Source: Bacteroidota bacterium (GTDB taxonomy: Bacteria > Bacteroidota > Ignavibacteria > Ignavibacteriales > Melioribacteraceae). Taken from it: a stretch of 42,526 nt of DNA. Each line of letters opens with the position of its first letter. The stretch's first letter is position 1. A program made the position numbers and the translations under genes. Of this stretch, positions 15,749-24,949 are shown piece after piece. The DNA lies in contig JAHISV010000005.1 of NCBI GenBank assembly GCA_018818065.1, positions 1 to 42,526 of the forward strand, in the 5' to 3' direction. The notes under the pieces were generated by a model. It saw only the letters and a program-made list of their open reading frames with translations, did no database searches and was not told the origin of the DNA.

Positions 15749-17518
15749 ATGAATTTTAAAACCAGGACTCATACGTGTGGCGAATTAAGAGAATCGGACA
15801 TAGATAGCTATGTAGTATTGAATGGATGGGTTGATACACGTAGAGATTTGGGAGGAGTAATCTTTATTGATTTACGAGATCGTTATGGAAAAACGCAAAT
15901 TGTGTTTGAACCATCTTATAATATTGAATCGCATGAAATTGGCAAATCCCTTCGCACAGAATTTGTTGTTTCAATAGAAGGAAAGGTCCGGAAAAGACCG
16001 GAAGGCACTGAAAATTTGGATTTGAGCACTGGCGCCATTGATGTAATGGTTGATAAATTAATTATTCTTAATGAGGCAGAAACCGTTCCTTTTATGATTG
16101 AAGATGATGTGGAAGCCAATGAGGATCTGAGATTGAAATACAGATACCTTGATTTGAGACGTCCGAAAATGCAAGCCAATATGTTGTTACGTCATAAAAT
16201 GTACAAAGCAACAAGGAATTATCTTGATCAGAAAGATTTTGTTGAGATCGAAACCCCAATACTAATGAAAAGCACTCCTGAAGGCGCCAGAGATTTTCTT
16301 GTTCCCAGCAGAATGCATAAGGGCAAATTTTACGCTTTGCCACAATCACCTCAAACATACAAGCAATTGTTAATGGTCTCCGGTTATGATAGATATTTCC
16401 AAATTGTTAAATGTTTCAGAGACGAGGACTTGCGTGCTGACAGGCAATTGGAATTCACGCAGATAGATATTGAAATGTCTTTTATTGATCAGGAAAATAT
16501 TTTTGAGTTAGTCGAAGGGCTGATGAAAAAGTTATTAAATGACATTAAAGGTTATGAGTTAACTTCGCCAATCAAAAGGTTAACCTTTGATGATGCTATG
16601 GAAAATTATGGAAGCGATAAACCTGATTTAAGATTCGGGCTTGAAATGACAACATTAAATGATGTCTTTGCTAATTCGGAGTTTCGGGTATTTAAAGATG
16701 CAGTTACTACTGACGGCAATATCATCACAAGTCTGCTTGCTAAAGGTTGCGGCGACTATACAAGAAATCAGTTGGACGTTTTAACTGATTATGTGAAAAA
16801 ACTTGGTGCTGGAGGTTTAATATGGATGCGCGTTCAGGAAGATTCGATTGAGGCGCCTATTGCTAAGTTCTTAACGGAAGAAGAAAAAACAGCGCTCAGA
16901 AATAAATTGAATGCAGAAACTGGTGATTTGATTTTTATTATTTCCGGCTCTAAGAATAAATCCCTTGGTTACATGGGCGCGTTAAGACTAGAAATGGCAA
17001 GAAGATTAGAGCTAATTAAGAAAGACGCCGAACCGGCACTGTTGTGGGTTACTGACTTTCCACTTTTTGAATGGGATGAAGACACAAAAAGATTTTACGC
17101 AATGCACCACCCTTTCACTTCTCCAAGAGTTGAAGATGTTGAATTTCTAAATAGTGACCCAGGCAAAGTTAAAGCACGTGCTTACGATTTAGTATTAAAC
17201 GGAAACGAAATTGCCGGCGGCAGTATAAGAATTCACGACTCTAAACTGCAGTCAAATATGTTTAAGGCTTTAGGCATATCAGATGAAGAAGCCTCGGAAA
17301 AATTTGGATTCCTCATGAATGCATTTAAATATGGCGCACCACCTCATGGTGGAATCGCATTTGGTTTCGACAGAATGGCAATGCTTTTTGCCGGTGAAGA
17401 TTCTATTAGAGAAGTTATAGCTTTTCCAAAAACCTCAAGTGGTTTCTCCCTGATGGACGAATCCCCATCATTAGTGGATGATACTCAACTAAAAGAGCTG
17501 CATATAAAAGTAAGATAA
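15749..17518 (+). CDS. aspS: Aspartyl-tRNA synthetase
   Basis: A 589-residue class II synthetase that charges tRNA with aspartate. The OB-fold anticodon-binding domain (residues 1-110, VLNGWVDTRRDLGGVIFIDLRDR) is followed by the catalytic core with motif 2 (FRDEDLRADRQLEFTQIDIEMSF), a bacterial-type insertion (GAD) domain at about 285-420 and motif 3 (GIAFGFDRMAML). I start at ATG 15749, preceded by AAGGGA, because it gives the usual N-terminus MNFKTRTHTCGELRESD. Earlier in-frame starts overlap the promoter or lack a ribosome site. Whether it also charges Asn tRNA cannot be told reliably here. Confidence 0.97.
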   Translation: MNFKTRTHTCGELRESDIDSYVVLNGWVDTRRDLGGVIFIDLRDRYGKTQIVFEPSYNIESHEIGKSLRTEFVVSIEGKVRKRPEGTENLDLSTGAIDVMVDKLIILNEAETVPFMIEDDVEANEDLRLKYRYLDLRRPKMQANMLLRHKMYKATRNYLDQKDFVEIETPILMKSTPEGARDFLVPSRMHKGKFYALPQSPQTYKQLLMVSGYDRYFQIVKCFRDEDLRADRQLEFTQIDIEMSFIDQENIFELVEGLMKKLLNDIKGYELTSPIKRLTFDDAMENYGSDKPDLRFGLEMTTLNDVFANSEFRVFKDAVTTDGNIITSLLAKGCGDYTRNQLDVLTDYVKKLGAGGLIWMRVQEDSIEAPIAKFLTEEEKTALRNKLNAETGDLIFIISGSKNKSLGYMGALRLEMARRLELIKKDAEPALLWVTDFPLFEWDEDTKRFYAMHHPFTSPRVEDVEFLNSDPGKVKARAYDLVLNGNEIAGGSIRIHDSKLQSNMFKALGISDEEASEKFGFLMNAFKYGAPPHGGIAFGFDRMAMLFAGEDSIREVIAFPKTSSGFSLMDESPSLVDDTQLKELHIKVR

Positions 17519-17570
17519 AGTATAAATGGCTTGTATTTGAAAGTATACGATGTTGTTACGTGTAATTATT

Positions 17571-17604
17571 ACCGGCAAGTGGAAACACTTACCGGTTTTT
17601 TTAT
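17571..17604 (+). terminator. Terminator after aspS
   Basis: ACCGGCAAGTG and CACTTACCGGT pair over 11 positions with one mismatch around a GAAA loop, followed by a T run. It lies about 50 bases after the aspS stop. Confidence 0.85.
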
Positions 17605-17695
17605 GTATATTTTACAAATACATTTGATTTATCCAATATTTACTATTAGATTAAGCCATTATTCAAAAAGTGCGTGTCGATTAAATAGTTGGCCC

Positions 17696-17703
17696 TATAT
17701 TTG
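17696..17703 (+). promoter_or_regulatory. Possible -7 box ahead of the pilin-like genes
   Basis: TATATTTG matches TAnnTTTG and lies about 60 bases ahead of the first MGQQQ gene. No good TTTG box is found 19-21 bases upstream, so the assignment is tentative. Confidence 0.35.
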
Positions 17704-17761
17704 TAATATTTCTTATGTTGAGTCGGAAATAATTACCGATCATTAAATATGAGAAAGCAAC

Positions 17762-18142
17762 ATGGGTCAGCAGCAACTTTTATTGATAATCTTGGGTGTC
17801 ATCATAGTTGGGCTGGCAATTTTTACTGGAATTAACTTATTTACAGCAAACGCCATAGAAACAAAGCGGAATAACCTGATAAATGAGTGTGTCAATCTTG
17901 CTTCAATGGCTCAGCAACACTACCGAAGACCAGCTGAACTTGGCGGTGGTGGAAGAACTTTTGACAGATGGGTTGTTCCGGTTCAATTAAGGGTTACAGC
18001 AAGTGGCAGATACACCAGTGCTGTAGAGAGCCAGAAAATTATTATAACTGCGGTTGGTAATGAAGTGGTTACTGGTTCTGATTCTGTGGAAGTTCAATTT
18101 ACAATATTACCCGATGAATATGCAACAAGAGTAATTCACTAA
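17762..18142 (+). CDS. Type IV pilin-like protein 1 (MGQQQ family)
   Basis: A 126-residue protein with a pilin-like plan: a hydrophobic N-terminal helix (QQQLLLIILGVIIVGLAI, residues 3-20) that continues as an amphipathic helix, then a small beta-rich head. It lacks a normal prepilin leader. Only MG precedes the hydrophobic stretch, and the usual Glu5 is absent. It shares the start and the segment MAQQHYRRPAELGGGG with the protein at 18200-18616, including a single Cys shortly before it. The head is shorter than in pilin 2. Its position beside pilus assembly genes makes it a probable pilin or minor pilin, inferred from context and shape rather than from a strong family match. Confidence 0.7.
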   Translation: MGQQQLLLIILGVIIVGLAIFTGINLFTANAIETKRNNLINECVNLASMAQQHYRRPAELGGGGRTFDRWVVPVQLRVTASGRYTSAVESQKIIITAVGNEVVTGSDSVEVQFTILPDEYATRVIH

Positions 18143-18199
18143 ATACAGTTACTTGTTAACTAAACAACATACTTAATCATTATTTGTTAGGAGATCATT

Positions 18200-18616
18200 A
18201 TGGGTCAGCAACAACTTCTTCTCATCGTTTTAGGCGTTATCATTGTTGGTATCGCAGTTGTAGTTGGTATTAACGTTTTTACAGCAAGCAGTGTTCAAGC
18301 TAATTCAGACGCTCTTATTGCTGATTGTACAAATTTAGCCGCAATGGCTCAACAGCACTACAGAAAACCAGCTGCTCTTGGTGGTGGTGGAAACACATTT
18401 GATGGTAGTGGAACACCTGCTGGAACAGCATGGACTGTACCTGCTAATTTATTACAAACAGGAAACATGAGTGCAGCAGTTGCCCCAACAGTTGGAGCTC
18501 AAACTGTAACTTTGGTAGCGACAGGAACTGAAGATAATGCCGCAGGTACTGGTAAGATTACTGTTACAATGGTATTCGGTCCTAATGCTATCACATCAAC
18601 GACTCCGGCTCTTTAA
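18200..18616 (+). CDS. Type IV pilin-like protein 2, probable major subunit
   Basis: A 138-residue paralog of the preceding gene, beginning MGQQQLLLIVLGVIIVGIAV and carrying MAQQHYRKPAALGGGGNTF. The head is rich in Ala, Gly, Thr and Val and has no Cys pair. An AGGAG ribosome site precedes the ATG. A perfect 15-bp terminator hairpin follows, so it is the last gene of a short two-gene transcript, the usual arrangement for an abundant subunit made in excess of the assembly machinery. With MG as the only possible leader, processing by a prepilin peptidase would be unusual. None is encoded in this window. Confidence 0.72.
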   Translation: MGQQQLLLIVLGVIIVGIAVVVGINVFTASSVQANSDALIADCTNLAAMAQQHYRKPAALGGGGNTFDGSGTPAGTAWTVPANLLQTGNMSAAVAPTVGAQTVTLVATGTEDNAAGTGKITVTMVFGPNAITSTTPAL

Positions 18617-18642
18617 TTCTTTTGAATAAAATTTCAAATTCC

Positions 18643-18683
18643 AAGCTGACAATCTGAATTAATCAGATTGTCAGCTTTTTTTT
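18643..18683 (+). terminator. Strong terminator after the pilin-like genes
   Basis: A perfect 15-bp stem (18643-18657 with 18663-18677) has a 5-base ATTAA loop and runs straight into a T tract. It separates the two pilin-like genes from the assembly genes downstream. Confidence 0.93.
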
Positions 18684-18933
18684 GACAACATGGCTCCACT
18701 GGCTTCAGGCAGCAGCAATTACTTAGTGGGAACGTTGACCAATAAAATATTTGAAAAGTTATTTTACAAACACATGTAAATGTGTTACTTATCACCTCTC
18801 AAAATTTTTGTCTTAATCTTAAAGCAATAATTGCTTTTTTTTCCTTTTTTTTTTATTAAATTTATCTAAGTGTATGGTCAAAATAGGTTTATCAACTTTT
18901 TATACAAATAATTAGCATAGGTCATCTAATAAA
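18684..18933. other. Intergenic stretch before pilC with two small hairpins
   Basis: No gene is seen. AACACAT (18769-18775) and ATGTGTT (18780-18786) form a 7-bp dyad. AAAGCAA and TTGCTTT (18821-18837) form a short hairpin followed by a long T-rich tract, which looks like a weak terminator. The promoter of the pilC run should lie here, but no clean TAnnTTTG box is visible; TAGGTTTA near 18883 is the closest. Confidence 0.4.
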
Positions 18934-20277
18934 ATGGTTGAATTAAGATTCAATGCTCTTAAGGCAAACGGACAGCCAATTGGCGGTACTTTAACCGCTC
19001 CTAGTTTAAAGGAGGCCAAGCATAAAATCAACCAGCTGGCCCAAAAGCATAAGCTAAATATTAAGTCCATTGAAAAAAAAGGAGCTTACCTTTATAAAGT
19101 TCGTAAAGGGCAAGATAAACCCATACTTGGTGAGCAGCGTGCATTTTCTAAAGAAGAGGTATCTGTTGCGTTAAAGAAAATGGGTTATACGGTAATATCA
19201 GTTAATAAAAAGCTGCTTGATTTTACCATGAAACCACCTGCGCAGGATATCCTTGCCTTTGTAAAAATCAGCGCCGAACTGATGGAACAAAAATTGCCCT
19301 TTAGTGAAATCCTTACTTTACTGATGAACGATATTGAGAACAAAACTTTAAAGGAAACTCTTAAGCAGATTAATAATGATTTAAAAAAGGGCGGGGATAG
19401 CGAGCAGGTATTTCTCCGATACCAGGGAGTATTTGGTAAGTTTACAGCTTACATGCTGGGGTTGGCTGCCAAAAGTGGAAATATGGCAGAGATTTACAAA
19501 GCAACTGCTAAATTCCTTGAAAGAAAGCAGGAGTTTAGAAAAAGTTTAAGAAGTGCTCTAATTACCCCGTTTGTTACTCTGTTTATATTATTTTTGGCCG
19601 TTCTGTTTTATGTTGGCTATATCTTTCCGGAAACCGCAAAACTCTTTGTTAAATTCGGTATAGATTTGCCCCCAATGACAAAGGCAACTCTTCAGTTTAG
19701 TGATTTTTTAATGGATAATATGTTCATGGTAACTTTAGTTATTATCGTTCCGCCAATATTATTATGGCGTTATGCTCAAACAAAAAAGGGCAGGTTTGTT
19801 ATTGATAAATATATGTTCAAAATACCTGTAATGGGTTCACTCATTCATAAAACAACTATAGAAGTTTTTTGCAGGGTATTCTATACTCTTTATAGTGGCT
19901 CTGCTGAAAGTATTGAACCGATTAAAATTGCGGCGGAAGCTTCTGATAACACTTATTTTGAGCATCAGATAAAAAACGTTGCAATTCCTTTGATGATAAA
20001 AAAAGGTGTTGGTATTACAGAATCTTTCGAGGCAAGTGGCGTATTCACTGATACAGCTTTATCAAGATTTCATTCAGGGGAAGAAACTGGTACTATTAAG
20101 AACACAGCTAAACAATTAGCAGATTATTACGAAAGTGAAACTGTATTCAGACTAAAAAACATTATTGAGTTAATACAAGTTGTTATAGCAATGGTTATTA
20201 TGATAGTAATGATCGGTTTAACATTAGTGTCAGCAGAAACAGCTACAATTAGTCCCAAAAACCCTGCTGTAGGGTAG
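18934..20277 (+). CDS. pilC: Type IV pilus inner-membrane platform protein (PilC/GspF)
   Basis: A 447-residue platform protein that couples the assembly ATPases to pilin polymerisation. Residues 1-100 are an extension with two repeat-like segments (LKEAKHKINQLAQ and FSKEEVSVALKKMGY). Two GspF domains follow at about 105-228 and 308-430. Membrane helices lie at about 211-230, 263-280 and 418-437. The conserved glycine-rich segments LAAKSGNMAEIY and HSGEETGTI are the paired GspF signatures. It is the first gene of the assembly operon. Confidence 0.93.
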   Translation: MVELRFNALKANGQPIGGTLTAPSLKEAKHKINQLAQKHKLNIKSIEKKGAYLYKVRKGQDKPILGEQRAFSKEEVSVALKKMGYTVISVNKKLLDFTMKPPAQDILAFVKISAELMEQKLPFSEILTLLMNDIENKTLKETLKQINNDLKKGGDSEQVFLRYQGVFGKFTAYMLGLAAKSGNMAEIYKATAKFLERKQEFRKSLRSALITPFVTLFILFLAVLFYVGYIFPETAKLFVKFGIDLPPMTKATLQFSDFLMDNMFMVTLVIIVPPILLWRYAQTKKGRFVIDKYMFKIPVMGSLIHKTTIEVFCRVFYTLYSGSAESIEPIKIAAEASDNTYFEHQIKNVAIPLMIKKGVGITESFEASGVFTDTALSRFHSGEETGTIKNTAKQLADYYESETVFRLKNIIELIQVVIAMVIMIVMIGLTLVSAETATISPKNPAVG

Positions 20278-20306
20278 AGTGTTGAAATAAATGTGGAAAA
20301 GTTAAA

Positions 20307-22097
20307 ATGTTAGATACTCAACTGGAAATGACAGACAAAATTGGATACCTTCTTCTTAAGAAAGGTATTATTGATACTAGTATTCTTGAGAAAGCTCTAA
20401 AAATTAAGCAGGCTGATCAGGGAAAATTAAAACGGAATCTTGCTCAAATATTGGTTGAAGAATTTGAGTTTGATCATGATACTATATTCAGGGAAGTAGC
20501 AGTTTTATACGCTTTTAAAGAACTGAATATTCATCCTGACGAGCTTGGCGATGATAGATTGAATGAAATTAAAAATTTAATTAAAAAAAATGGTGACTCT
20601 GTTAAGAAGTTATTACTGGATCATCGCGTGATTCCATTTCAATTTGACAGCAGAGTTAGAGATAAATTAATTTTAGCCGCGGTTGATCCCACAGACAGAG
20701 CTCTTGCAAAAATTGCTTACAGTCTTAACGTAAAAAAATTCGAAATAAATTATCTGCGTAAAAGAGACTACGATAAATTGATTGGCAAGATTCTTTCAAC
20801 AGAGAATGAATTTTTAAAGATGATGGAAGAATCTCCGGAAGAAATGTCTGCCGAGATTGAAGAACAATCAATTAACGAAGAAGATCTTGATGCTGAAATA
20901 AACAAGAGCGCATTAATTAATCTTGCTGAAGCAGCACTGATTGAAGGAGTAAGAAAAAACGCGAGTGATATACATGTTTTTCCGAAACCTGGTAACAGAA
21001 CAGAAATTCATTTTAGAATTGATGGCAAGTTACAATTATGGCATGCTCAGGAAGCTACACTGCCTGAAGCTGTAGTCGCCGTGTTTAAAGATAGATCCAA
21101 GGGGATGGATAGATTTGAAAGAGAAAGAGCACAGGATGGTTTTGCGCAAAGAGAGATTGACGGACATATTATTCGTTATAGAGTTTCTGTATTGCCTCTT
21201 GTCGGTACCGAGTTAAAAAACAAGTTTGAATCTATCGTAATAAGAATTTTGGATGACCGAAAAGTTATTAAAGACCTTAGTAAGCTGGGTCTTACTGGGT
21301 ATTCGGCAGCAGCGTTTGAAAAATCAATTAGACAACCCCAGGGTATGATTATTATGACCGGGCCAACCGGTAGTGGTAAAAGTACAACTCTTATTGCCGC
21401 GCTTTACCAGGTTATCACAACAGAAAAGAATATTCTTACTGTCGAAGACCCGGTTGAGTATGTAATTGAAGGCGCCAGACAGTTGAAGATCGGTCATCGT
21501 ATGAATTTTGAACAAGCTATTAGAGCCATTCTTCGTCATGACCCTGACATTGTTCTTGTTGGTGAGATGCGTGATAAGGAAACTGCTGAGACTGCTATTA
21601 AACTAGCTAATACCGGTCACCTGACTTTTTCAACTCTTCACACAAACGATGCACCAAGTGCTGTTGCCCGTTTATATAAAATGGGAGTTGAACCGTTCCT
21701 TATTGCTTATGCCATAAACATTATTGTTGCCCAGAGGCTTATTCGCAAATTATGTGATAATTGTAAAAAGAAAATTGTTGAATTAAATCCTGTAATTATG
21801 AAAGCAGCTAATCTAAATATTGATGAATGGAAGCAATTTACAATTTTTGAGGCTGTTGGTTGTGATAAGTGCCACGGCTCCGGATATAAAGGTAGAATGG
21901 CCATACATGAAGCGTTATATTTCACAAAAGAAATTCGACAGATTATTGTTAACTCCGGCTCAGATGTTGATGAATCAGCGATTAGAGAACAGGCAAGAAA
22001 AGATGGTACTTATAATTTAAGAGAGTCCGGTTTGGAAAAAGTTAAGTTAGGGCTCACATCAATTGAAGAAGTATTGGCTGGAACATCGGATGAGTAG
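20307..22097 (+). CDS. pilB: Type IV pilus extension ATPase (PilB/GspE)
   Basis: A 596-residue secretion ATPase. An N-terminal T2SSE-N type domain covers about residues 15-165, then comes an acidic linker. The ATPase core has Walker A GPTGSGKST (352-360), the Asp box near TVEDPVEY, Walker B PDIVLVGEMRD and the His box STLHTNDAPSA. Two CxxC pairs (CDNC near 485 and CDKC near 520) form the zinc-binding C domain typical of PilB/GspE and absent from PilT. It drives pilus extension by ATP hydrolysis in the cytoplasm beneath PilC. The start ATG follows pilC by 29 bases. Confidence 0.95.
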   Translation: MLDTQLEMTDKIGYLLLKKGIIDTSILEKALKIKQADQGKLKRNLAQILVEEFEFDHDTIFREVAVLYAFKELNIHPDELGDDRLNEIKNLIKKNGDSVKKLLLDHRVIPFQFDSRVRDKLILAAVDPTDRALAKIAYSLNVKKFEINYLRKRDYDKLIGKILSTENEFLKMMEESPEEMSAEIEEQSINEEDLDAEINKSALINLAEAALIEGVRKNASDIHVFPKPGNRTEIHFRIDGKLQLWHAQEATLPEAVVAVFKDRSKGMDRFERERAQDGFAQREIDGHIIRYRVSVLPLVGTELKNKFESIVIRILDDRKVIKDLSKLGLTGYSAAAFEKSIRQPQGMIIMTGPTGSGKSTTLIAALYQVITTEKNILTVEDPVEYVIEGARQLKIGHRMNFEQAIRAILRHDPDIVLVGEMRDKETAETAIKLANTGHLTFSTLHTNDAPSAVARLYKMGVEPFLIAYAINIIVAQRLIRKLCDNCKKKIVELNPVIMKAANLNIDEWKQFTIFEAVGCDKCHGSGYKGRMAIHEALYFTKEIRQIIVNSGSDVDESAIREQARKDGTYNLRESGLEKVKLGLTSIEEVLAGTSDE

Positions 22098-22182
22098 TAG
22101 TGTGATATAAGTAATTGCTTTTAGAATAAAGATTTGCTAAATAACCTTTTGAATAATTACTACAACCAATGAGTAATATTCT

Positions 22183-23409
22183 ATGATCGATAAAGCTAAA
22201 TCCATATTATCTGCATTTGCATCGCAAATTCCTCAAACAGTTTTTGGCCCTGAAAGAGTAGCCTACATTGCTGAAAATATTGGAAAAATAAGTGATGAAG
22301 ATAAGTTAATATTACTCAAGTTGGCTAATCATATTTTATCCAAAATGCTTGACTCCCAAGCCTCGGATATTGAATTAGGCGGACATGCTACAAACGAGTA
22401 TGTTTGGTTGAGAATTTTTGGAGCTAAAAATCCAGTACATGAATTACCCAAGTTGACAACCGATGAATCATGTTTGTTGATCATGAGTTTGCTTAATCAA
22501 AATCAATTGAAGCATCTTCTCGTAAGCAGGAACCTTGATTTTAGTTACTCTTTCCGATATGAAAAAGAAAATAAAGATGTAAGATTTAGAGCGGATACTT
22601 ATTATGATCTGGATACTTTAGCACTGAATATGCGTTCGATCTCGGCTGAAACCCGACCAATTGAATCTTTTGGTTTTCATCCTTTTGCTGTTAAGTCAAT
22701 GAGTCATACATTTATAAAATTTGGTTTGTCTTTAATAACCGGAATAACAGGTTCCGGTAAATCAACTACTCTTGATTCAATTATTGATAACCATAATAAA
22801 ACTGATAACGCCCATATTGTTATTGTAGCAGCGCCAATTGAATATGTTCATAAATCGAATAAGTGTTTAATTCGTCATAGAGAAGTTGGCAGAGATGTGT
22901 TATCTTTTAAAGAGGGAGTAATCCAGGCATTGCGCCAGGATCCCGATATCATTGTAATTGGTGAGATGAGAGATCCTGAAACAATTTTAGCCGCTCTTGA
23001 GGTTACCGATACCGGTCACAAAGTTTTTTCAACTTTACATACATCATCAGCTGTTGAATCGATTGACAGAATTATTGCAGAAGTGCATGCCAATGAACAA
23101 GAGAGAGTTAGAAACAGACTGGCAGATGTTTTGACATCCGTTGTTTCTCAAAAACTTGTTCCTAGTCTTGATGGCAAAAGAGCATTGGCAAAAGAAGTAC
23201 TTATAGTTACACCTAGTGTTAAAGCTGCTATCAAGAATGACAACACAAGTGAAATTTACATGATGATTAATCAAGGAGCTCCGCAAGGAATGATAACACT
23301 GGAACAGGATTTGATCAGATTATTTAGGGAGCGGAAAATTTCGAAAGAAATGGCAGTATCGTATGCAAATAATAAAACTCGTATCGTTCAAATGCTAAAG
23401 GCAATATAG
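22183..23409 (+). CDS. pilT: Type IV pilus retraction ATPase (PilT family)
   Basis: A 408-residue ATPase shorter than PilB and without its zinc cysteines, as expected for PilT. It has ASDIELG in the N-terminal PAS-like domain, Walker A GITGSGKST (about residues 187-195), Walker B PDIIVIGEMRD and the His box STLHTSSAVESIDRI. PilT proteins depolymerise the pilus and power twitching motility. Its presence marks the cluster as a type IV pilus rather than a plain type II secretion system. It lies 85 bases after pilB and two bases before the pilM-like gene. The C-terminal region lacks the AIRNLIRE-type motif of classical PilT, so some divergence is likely. Confidence 0.88.
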   Translation: MIDKAKSILSAFASQIPQTVFGPERVAYIAENIGKISDEDKLILLKLANHILSKMLDSQASDIELGGHATNEYVWLRIFGAKNPVHELPKLTTDESCLLIMSLLNQNQLKHLLVSRNLDFSYSFRYEKENKDVRFRADTYYDLDTLALNMRSISAETRPIESFGFHPFAVKSMSHTFIKFGLSLITGITGSGKSTTLDSIIDNHNKTDNAHIVIVAAPIEYVHKSNKCLIRHREVGRDVLSFKEGVIQALRQDPDIIVIGEMRDPETILAALEVTDTGHKVFSTLHTSSAVESIDRIIAEVHANEQERVRNRLADVLTSVVSQKLVPSLDGKRALAKEVLIVTPSVKAAIKNDNTSEIYMMINQGAPQGMITLEQDLIRLFRERKISKEMAVSYANNKTRIVQMLKAI

Positions 23410-23410
23410 T

Positions 23411-24931
23411 ATGAGGCCTGTAGTCTGTGTTTATTGTGAGGGAAGCGATACCAAGCTTGCCGTACTATCGAAGGAAAAGAATGAGATAATCGTTCACCGG
23501 ACGGTTAGTGCCGGGACTTCGGCAGTTACTTCTTCTAATGATTCAGGAATGTCAGATTTTGGCAATGATGATTTTGGTGATGATATTTCCTTAGATAATA
23601 TGAGTAGTTCAGATTCTGGCTCAAGTAATTCAGCAAGTATTGCTGTAATATCTTCCGGGTTATCAGAACTGCAATTGAACAAAGCTGATTTTATTCCGGT
23701 TCTAACCGAGCCGGTTTTGAGTTATCATCTCTATGAAGGCGAAAAAAACGAAGACAAATCAAAACTTATAGAATCTGTTGTTGCAGATATAAGAAACACA
23801 AAAAACATCTTCCTTGAACCAAGTTGTATTGATATTACTGAACTAAATGATAAATCCCTTCTTAGCGTGTTTGTTGAAAATGATATCCCTTGTGTGGATT
23901 TTATTGGCTCACTCGCTAGCTATAGAGGCAGAAGACATTTTAAAATACCCACACTTAAATCAGCAGAGTTATCTCTTGCTCATTATGTTTCAAAATCCAC
24001 AAAATTTTTCCCTGAAGATTATTCCCTGATAATTTATATAGGGAAAGAATACAGTAAGCTGATTTTTCTTGAGGGGCAAAAATTAAAACATCTTGGTGCG
24101 ACTCTTGACATAGGCACAAAAAATCTGCACACGTATGATGTCTACTTCTCAAAAATTCTCCTCGAAATGGAAAATGGCGGAATTCCTAAACTTGACAATA
24201 TCATTCTATGCGGAGAAGATCGGTCTGAGAATTTAATTTTATCTTTTTATGGTACTTTCCCGGAAGCCAATGTTAGTGAATTAAAATTTGACGAACTTAA
24301 TCTCACAAATTTAGACGAAGAAGCAAAAAGAAATTTATCAGAGTATTCAATCCCTATAGCTGCGGCAATTGAATATTTTGATGAACTGGATAAAACGTAT
24401 TCAGGTATTCACATTTTACCAAAGTATATTAAAGAATCTCAGAAGACTTTTCAATTTGGATGGCATAGTTATGCAATGCTGCCGCTTATTTTCTTAGTTA
24501 CTTTTTTCTTCACCTTTAGAGCTCTGGGAAATGTTGAAAAAATAAATGAACTTGATATGCAGATTCAGGATTTAACTCTAAAGCAACAACAAAACCAGGC
24601 GATTGTTGGAGAGATTGAACCATTGACACTAAAAATAAATAGTTTTGATGCTACACAGGCAATCCTCGATTCGGCAACTGTTGGAACAGAAGTATGGGGC
24701 AACATGATTACAAATGTGTCTGATTTTGTTGAACGTAGAAGAAATTTTTGGATGACAAAAGTTGAGGGAATTGAAGACAATAAAGTTCTGGTAACCGGAT
24801 ACTCATTGTCGAGGAGTGTATTAACAGAGTTTGCAACAACAAATAATTCTACATTACTGAAAAATGTTTTGTATGATCCGTTAAGAGACAGAAATGCATT
24901 TTCATATAATCTTAATTTCAAAATCAAATAA
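23411..24931 (+). CDS. PilM-PilN-like fusion, pilus alignment complex
   Basis: A 506-residue protein joining two functions usually encoded separately. The first 350 residues look like the actin-like PilM domain (GSDTKLAVLSKE near the start, then SLIIYIGKEYSKLIFLEG and ILCGEDRSE). Residues 33-76 are an inserted low-complexity Ser/Asp/Gly/Asn stretch. A single membrane helix at about 354-371 leads into a coiled coil and a small globular domain (FWMTKVEGIEDNKVLVTGYS), the layout of PilN. The fused protein would fix the cytoplasmic ring to the inner membrane. The order next to the PilO-PilP-like gene and secretin supports this. Similarity is weak, so the split into PilM and PilN parts is partly inferred. 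Confidence 0.75.
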   Translation: MRPVVCVYCEGSDTKLAVLSKEKNEIIVHRTVSAGTSAVTSSNDSGMSDFGNDDFGDDISLDNMSSSDSGSSNSASIAVISSGLSELQLNKADFIPVLTEPVLSYHLYEGEKNEDKSKLIESVVADIRNTKNIFLEPSCIDITELNDKSLLSVFVENDIPCVDFIGSLASYRGRRHFKIPTLKSAELSLAHYVSKSTKFFPEDYSLIIYIGKEYSKLIFLEGQKLKHLGATLDIGTKNLHTYDVYFSKILLEMENGGIPKLDNIILCGEDRSENLILSFYGTFPEANVSELKFDELNLTNLDEEAKRNLSEYSIPIAAAIEYFDELDKTYSGIHILPKYIKESQKTFQFGWHSYAMLPLIFLVTFFFTFRALGNVEKINELDMQIQDLTLKQQQNQAIVGEIEPLTLKINSFDATQAILDSATVGTEVWGNMITNVSDFVERRRNFWMTKVEGIEDNKVLVTGYSLSRSVLTEFATTNNSTLLKNVLYDPLRDRNAFSYNLNFKIK

Positions 24932-24949
24932 TAATCAAGAACTTGATTA

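Noticed and set aside
17531..17746. 71-codon frame after aspS
   Set aside because: It contains the aspS terminator hairpin and has no ribosome site.
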